Below are positions 6,125 to 8,086 of a stretch of DNA of 8,086 nucleotides, one piece after another. Position numbers and translations under genes: made by a program. Every line of letters begins with the position of its first letter. The stretch's first letter is position 1. This DNA comes from an uncultured Clostridia bacterium. GTDB lineage: Bacteria; Bacillota; Clostridia; Oscillospirales; Oscillospiraceae. The notes beneath the pieces were generated by a model. The model was not told the DNA's origin, did not search any database, and saw only the letters and a program-made list of their open reading frames with translations. The stretch lies in the NCBI GenBank assembly GCA_945867445.1, contig CAMBID010000022.1, forward strand, positions 1-8,086. The letters are read 5' to 3'.

Positions 6125-6256
6125 ATGAAGAAGATGTCCAAGAACGCTATGTGCGCCCAGTCTGCCTCCTTCCTGTTTACCGGGGTCCGCTTTGCGGGCC
6201 TGTATTACCGTGCCGATTTCGGGAAGGAAAGCCAACTGTCAGAAGACCTCAGATGA
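6125..6256 (+). CDS. Small leader ORF, 43 codons, unknown function
   Basis: The frame starts with ATG, 7 nt after GGGAG, about 40 nt downstream of the predicted transcription start. It encodes a basic peptide beginning MKKMSKNAMCAQSASFLF, with two adjacent Tyr (27-28) and ending SEDLR. I recognise no domain. There is no run of a single amino acid as in classical attenuation leaders, except perhaps the Tyr pair, notable because COG2984 transporters include Trp/Tyr systems. It ends 23 nt before a terminator-like hairpin that precedes the transporter gene. It may be a real regulatory peptide or a chance frame within a structured leader. Confidence 0.4.
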   Translation: MKKMSKNAMCAQSASFLFTGVRFAGLYYRADFGKESQLSEDLR

Positions 6257-6279
6257 CGCGCCCAGGAATTTCGTAAGGG

Positions 6280-6318
6280 AAGCGGCTCTGTCCTTCGGAC
6301 AGGGCCGCTTTTGATTTT
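6280..6318 (+). terminator. Terminator/attenuator hairpin before the transporter gene
   Basis: AAGCGGCTCTGTCC and GGACAGGGCCGCTT form a 14-bp stem with one G-U pair and a 3-nt loop, followed by TTGATTTT. It lies between the promoter at 6049-6077 and the substrate-binding protein gene, and the 40-odd nt after it contain no promoter. Transcription of the transporter must therefore read through it, which points to attenuation. The 5' half (AAGCGG, 6280-6285) could also pair with CCGCTT at 6187-6192. Confidence 0.7.
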
Positions 6319-6358
6319 GGAAGAAACAAACGGACAACAAAAAAAGGAGATTATAAAC

Positions 6359-7348
6359 ATGAAGAAGTTACTTGCACTGGCGCTGAGCGCCGCCCTGACA
6401 CTGAGTCTGGCCGCCTGCGGCTCCCCTTCCACCTCCGCTTCCGCCTCCGGCAGCAGTGCGGCGGGCGAGACCACCTACATTGTGGGCGTCTGTCAGCTGG
6501 CCCAGCACCCGGCGCTGGACGCCGCCACCCAGGGCTTCGTGGACGCCCTGAAGGCTGAGTTCGGCGACCAGATCGACATTCAGGTCCAGAACGCCGGCGG
6601 CGAGGTCACCAACTGCTCCACCATCATCAACGGCTTCGTCTCCAACAGCGTGGATCTGATCCTGGCCAACGCCACCGCCCCCTTGACCACCGCCGCCTCC
6701 GCCACCAGTGACATTCCCATCCTGGGCACCTCCATCACGGACTACGCCTCCGCCCTGGAGATGGACAGCTGGACCGGCGTCACCGGCCGCAACATCTCCG
6801 GCACCACCGACCTTGCCCCCCTGGACGGCCAGGCCGCCATGCTGCAGGAGCTCTTCCCGGACGCCAAGAATGTGGGCCTTCTCTACTGCTCCGCCGAGGC
6901 CAACAGCCAGTATCAGGTGGATGAGATGACCAAGCTCCTCACCGCCATGGGCTATACCTGCACGCCCTTCGCCTTCACCGACAGCAACGACGTTGCTTCC
7001 GTTGCCCAGGCTGCCTGCGACGCCTCCGACGTCCTCTATGTCCCCACGGACAACAAGGCCGCCGAGAACACCGAGGCCATCGCCAACGTGGTCCTGCCCG
7101 CGCAGGTCCCCGTCATCGCCGGTGAGCAGGGCATCTGCGCCGGCTGCGGTGTGGCCACCCTCTCCATCGACTACTATGAGCTGGGCACCATCACCGGTCA
7201 GATGGCTGTGAAGATCCTGAAGGGCGAGGCCGACATCTCCACCATGCCGGTGGAGGCCGCCCCCAATGTCACCAAGATGTACAACGCCGCCAACTGCGAG
7301 GCCCTGGGCATCACCATTCCCGAGGACTACACCGCCATCGAAGGCTGA
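6359..7348 (+). CDS. ABC transporter substrate-binding lipoprotein, TrpX-like (COG2984)
   Basis: This is the extracytoplasmic receptor of an ABC importer. The 329-residue precursor has a lipoprotein signal: MKKL, a hydrophobic stretch and the lipobox LAAC, so C20 would be lipidated and anchored in the membrane. A Ser/Ala linker (about 21-37) leads to the PF04392-type periplasmic-binding fold. It resembles sugar-type binding proteins: TYIVGVCQLAQHPALD at the first strand, GFVDALKAEFG on helix 1, DLILANATAP, then IPILGTSITD before the hinge. The C-terminal part includes GVATLSIDYYELGTITGQMAVKILKGE. The frame is open 16 codons upstream, but ATG 6359-6361 follows AAAAGGAG at normal distance and begins the signal peptide. 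Known relatives carry tryptophan or tyrosine; the ligand here is unknown. The permease follows after 315 bp. Confidence 0.9.
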   Translation: MKKLLALALSAALTLSLAACGSPSTSASASGSSAAGETTYIVGVCQLAQHPALDAATQGFVDALKAEFGDQIDIQVQNAGGEVTNCSTIINGFVSNSVDLILANATAPLTTAASATSDIPILGTSITDYASALEMDSWTGVTGRNISGTTDLAPLDGQAAMLQELFPDAKNVGLLYCSAEANSQYQVDEMTKLLTAMGYTCTPFAFTDSNDVASVAQAACDASDVLYVPTDNKAAENTEAIANVVLPAQVPVIAGEQGICAGCGVATLSIDYYELGTITGQMAVKILKGEADISTMPVEAAPNVTKMYNAANCEALGITIPEDYTAIEG

Positions 7349-7361
7349 TTCTTTCCCTGCG

Positions 7362-7386
7362 GGGGAGGGGCGAGACGCCCCTCCCC
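7362..7386 (+). other. Very stable hairpin after the binding-protein gene
   Basis: GGGGAGGGGCG and CGCCCCTCCCC pair perfectly (11 bp) around AGA, 13 nt past the stop. No U-tract follows, so it is a poor intrinsic terminator. It suits a processing or 3'-stabilising hairpin that keeps binding-protein mRNA above permease mRNA, a common arrangement in ABC operons. Confidence 0.7.
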
Positions 7387-7663
7387 TGGGCTTGCGTTCC
7401 CCGGGGGTCCCGCCAGCGGCGGATAAGGGGATCTCTAACCAAATCGTCTGTGGCGCGCGGCTGATCTTTTCTGCCAATTCTTTGTTTCCAAAAGCTTGAA
7501 ATACATTCCGGATTCCTACGCTTTTCTGCCTCGACTTGGCAAAAGATCTCTTGCCGCTTGCTCTTGCCGCTTACTCTTGCCGCTTGCTTCGGAGCTTCCC
7601 CAGCGCTCTTGTCCGCCGCTGGCAGGACCCGCCTGAACTCACCGAAAAGGATGGTCGTGCGTT
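7387..7663. other. Gap between transporter genes with no gene
   Basis: Apart from the triple 13-bp repeat at 7548-7586, I see no gene, tRNA, clear promoter or T-tracted terminator. It is less GC-rich around 7440-7545 than the flanking genes. A gap of this size is unusual between binding-protein and permease genes of this family. Confidence 0.5.
7548..7586 (+). repeat. Tandem repeat, three copies of a 13-bp unit
   Basis: CTCTTGCCGCTTG occurs three times head to tail (7548-7560, 7561-7573, 7574-7586), with one change (A at 7573). It lies about 80 bp before the permease start. The 13-bp period does not keep a reading frame, and no ORF with a start and SD covers it. Confidence 0.9.
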
Positions 7664-8086
7664 ATGAATTTCTTCTCTGCTCTGCTGAATTCCCTGCCCG
7701 GCGCCGTGGGTCAGGGCCTCATCTGGGGCCTGATGGCCATCGGCGTCTACCTTACCTTCCGCATTCTGGATGTGGCGGACCTCACGGTGGACGGCTCCCT
7801 GGCCACCGGCGGCGCCGTCTGCGTCATGCTGATCCGGGGCGGCGTGAATCCTTGGATCGCCGTGCTGGCGGCCTTTATCGCCGGTGCGCTGGCGGGCCTC
7901 GCCACGGGCTTTTTTCACACGAAGTGCGGGATCCCCGCGATCCTCGCGGGCATTCTCACCCAGCTGGCCCTCTACTCCATCAACCTCCGCATCATGGGTG
8001 GAAAGTCCAACCAGACCGTCAGTGTCGATAAGTATGACCTGCTGGCCTCCCAGCGCTATGTGCGGGAGCTGGGGCTCAACAACCCC
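7664..8086 (+). CDS. ABC transporter permease, TrpY-like (COG4120), 3' end off the window
   Basis: This is the membrane channel partner of the lipoprotein at 6359. The first 141 codons are present and the frame is open to the last base. Hydrophobic segments at about residues 14-35, 44-57, 63-84 and 89-108 fit a BPD_transp_2-type permease. The stretch FRILDVADLTVDGSLATGG is characteristic of the family. ATG 7664-7666 is the first start in frame, but the SD is poor (AAAAGGA about 12 nt upstream). An ATG in another frame (7651) opens an arginine-rich frame that I reject. The ATPase gene presumably follows outside the window. Confidence 0.9.
   Translation, partial: MNFFSALLNSLPGAVGQGLIWGLMAIGVYLTFRILDVADLTVDGSLATGGAVCVMLIRGGVNPWIAVLAAFIAGALAGLATGFFHTKCGIPAILAGILTQLALYSINLRIMGGKSNQTVSVDKYDLLASQRYVRELGLNNP

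Noticed and set aside
5394..6128. Long arginine/proline-rich frames on both strands in the pyrG leader region
   Set aside because: No SD, no domain, and they run through inverted repeats and promoters; explained by low stop-codon frequency in GC-rich DNA.
6084..6318. T-box or known riboswitch (SAM, TPP, THF, lysine, guanidine) in the transporter leader
   Set aside because: No GGGTGGNACC-type T-box motif or other conserved core that I know is present; only the terminator hairpin is clear.
6368..7477. A 369-codon minus-strand frame opposite the binding-protein gene
   Set aside because: Very Gly-rich with no domain; opposite a clear lipoprotein gene with signal peptide and SD.
7548..7586. CRISPR-like array
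   Set aside because: The units are 13 bp and directly abutting with no spacers, and no cas genes are present.

Overview
The window is GC-rich with short intergenic gaps, strong AGGAGG-type ribosome binding sites and many small palindromic intergenic repeats. Together with a CBS/DRTGG-type family II pyrophosphatase and a COG2984-type ABC transporter, this suggests a high-GC Gram-positive gut Clostridia chromosome, most likely Oscillospiraceae (Flavonifractor/Lawsonibacter/Pseudoflavonifractor-like). That placement is an inference from style and gene content, not from a marker gene. I see no phage, CRISPR, integrase or transposase genes.

Left part (1-754, minus strand): a small heavy-metal-associated (HMA) domain protein with a MxCxxC metal site. 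It has its own promoter (676-704), a long structured 5' leader and an intrinsic terminator (54-87). A palindrome-rich intergenic repeat lies exactly between the gene's Shine-Dalgarno sequence and its coding region. A second copy of the repeat's end lies just past the terminator.

Middle (755-5452, minus strand): a two-gene unit, an M24 family Xaa-Pro-type aminopeptidase followed by a CBS/DRTGG-regulated manganese-dependent inorganic pyrophosphatase, transcribed from a promoter at 3540-3568. Upstream of it is pyrG (CTP synthase), with a promoter about 500 nt upstream of its start, a long hairpin-rich leader and a strong terminator at 3658-3692. A 65-bp repeat with inverted ends occurs in opposite orientation on the two sides of pyrG.

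Right part (6049-8086, plus strand): a transporter locus divergent from pyrG. A promoter drives a leader with a 43-codon small ORF and a strong intrinsic-terminator-like hairpin. Next comes a lipoprotein substrate-binding protein of the TrpX/COG2984 type, then a 315-bp gap with a very stable hairpin and a triple 13-bp repeat, then the start of the cognate permease, cut off by the window end.

The coding genes are ordinary housekeeping and transport functions. The points worth a second look are in the non-coding DNA: the repeat separating SD and start of the HMA gene, the inverted repeat pair in the pyrG UTRs, the leader and terminator ahead of the transporter, and the tandem repeat between transporter genes.
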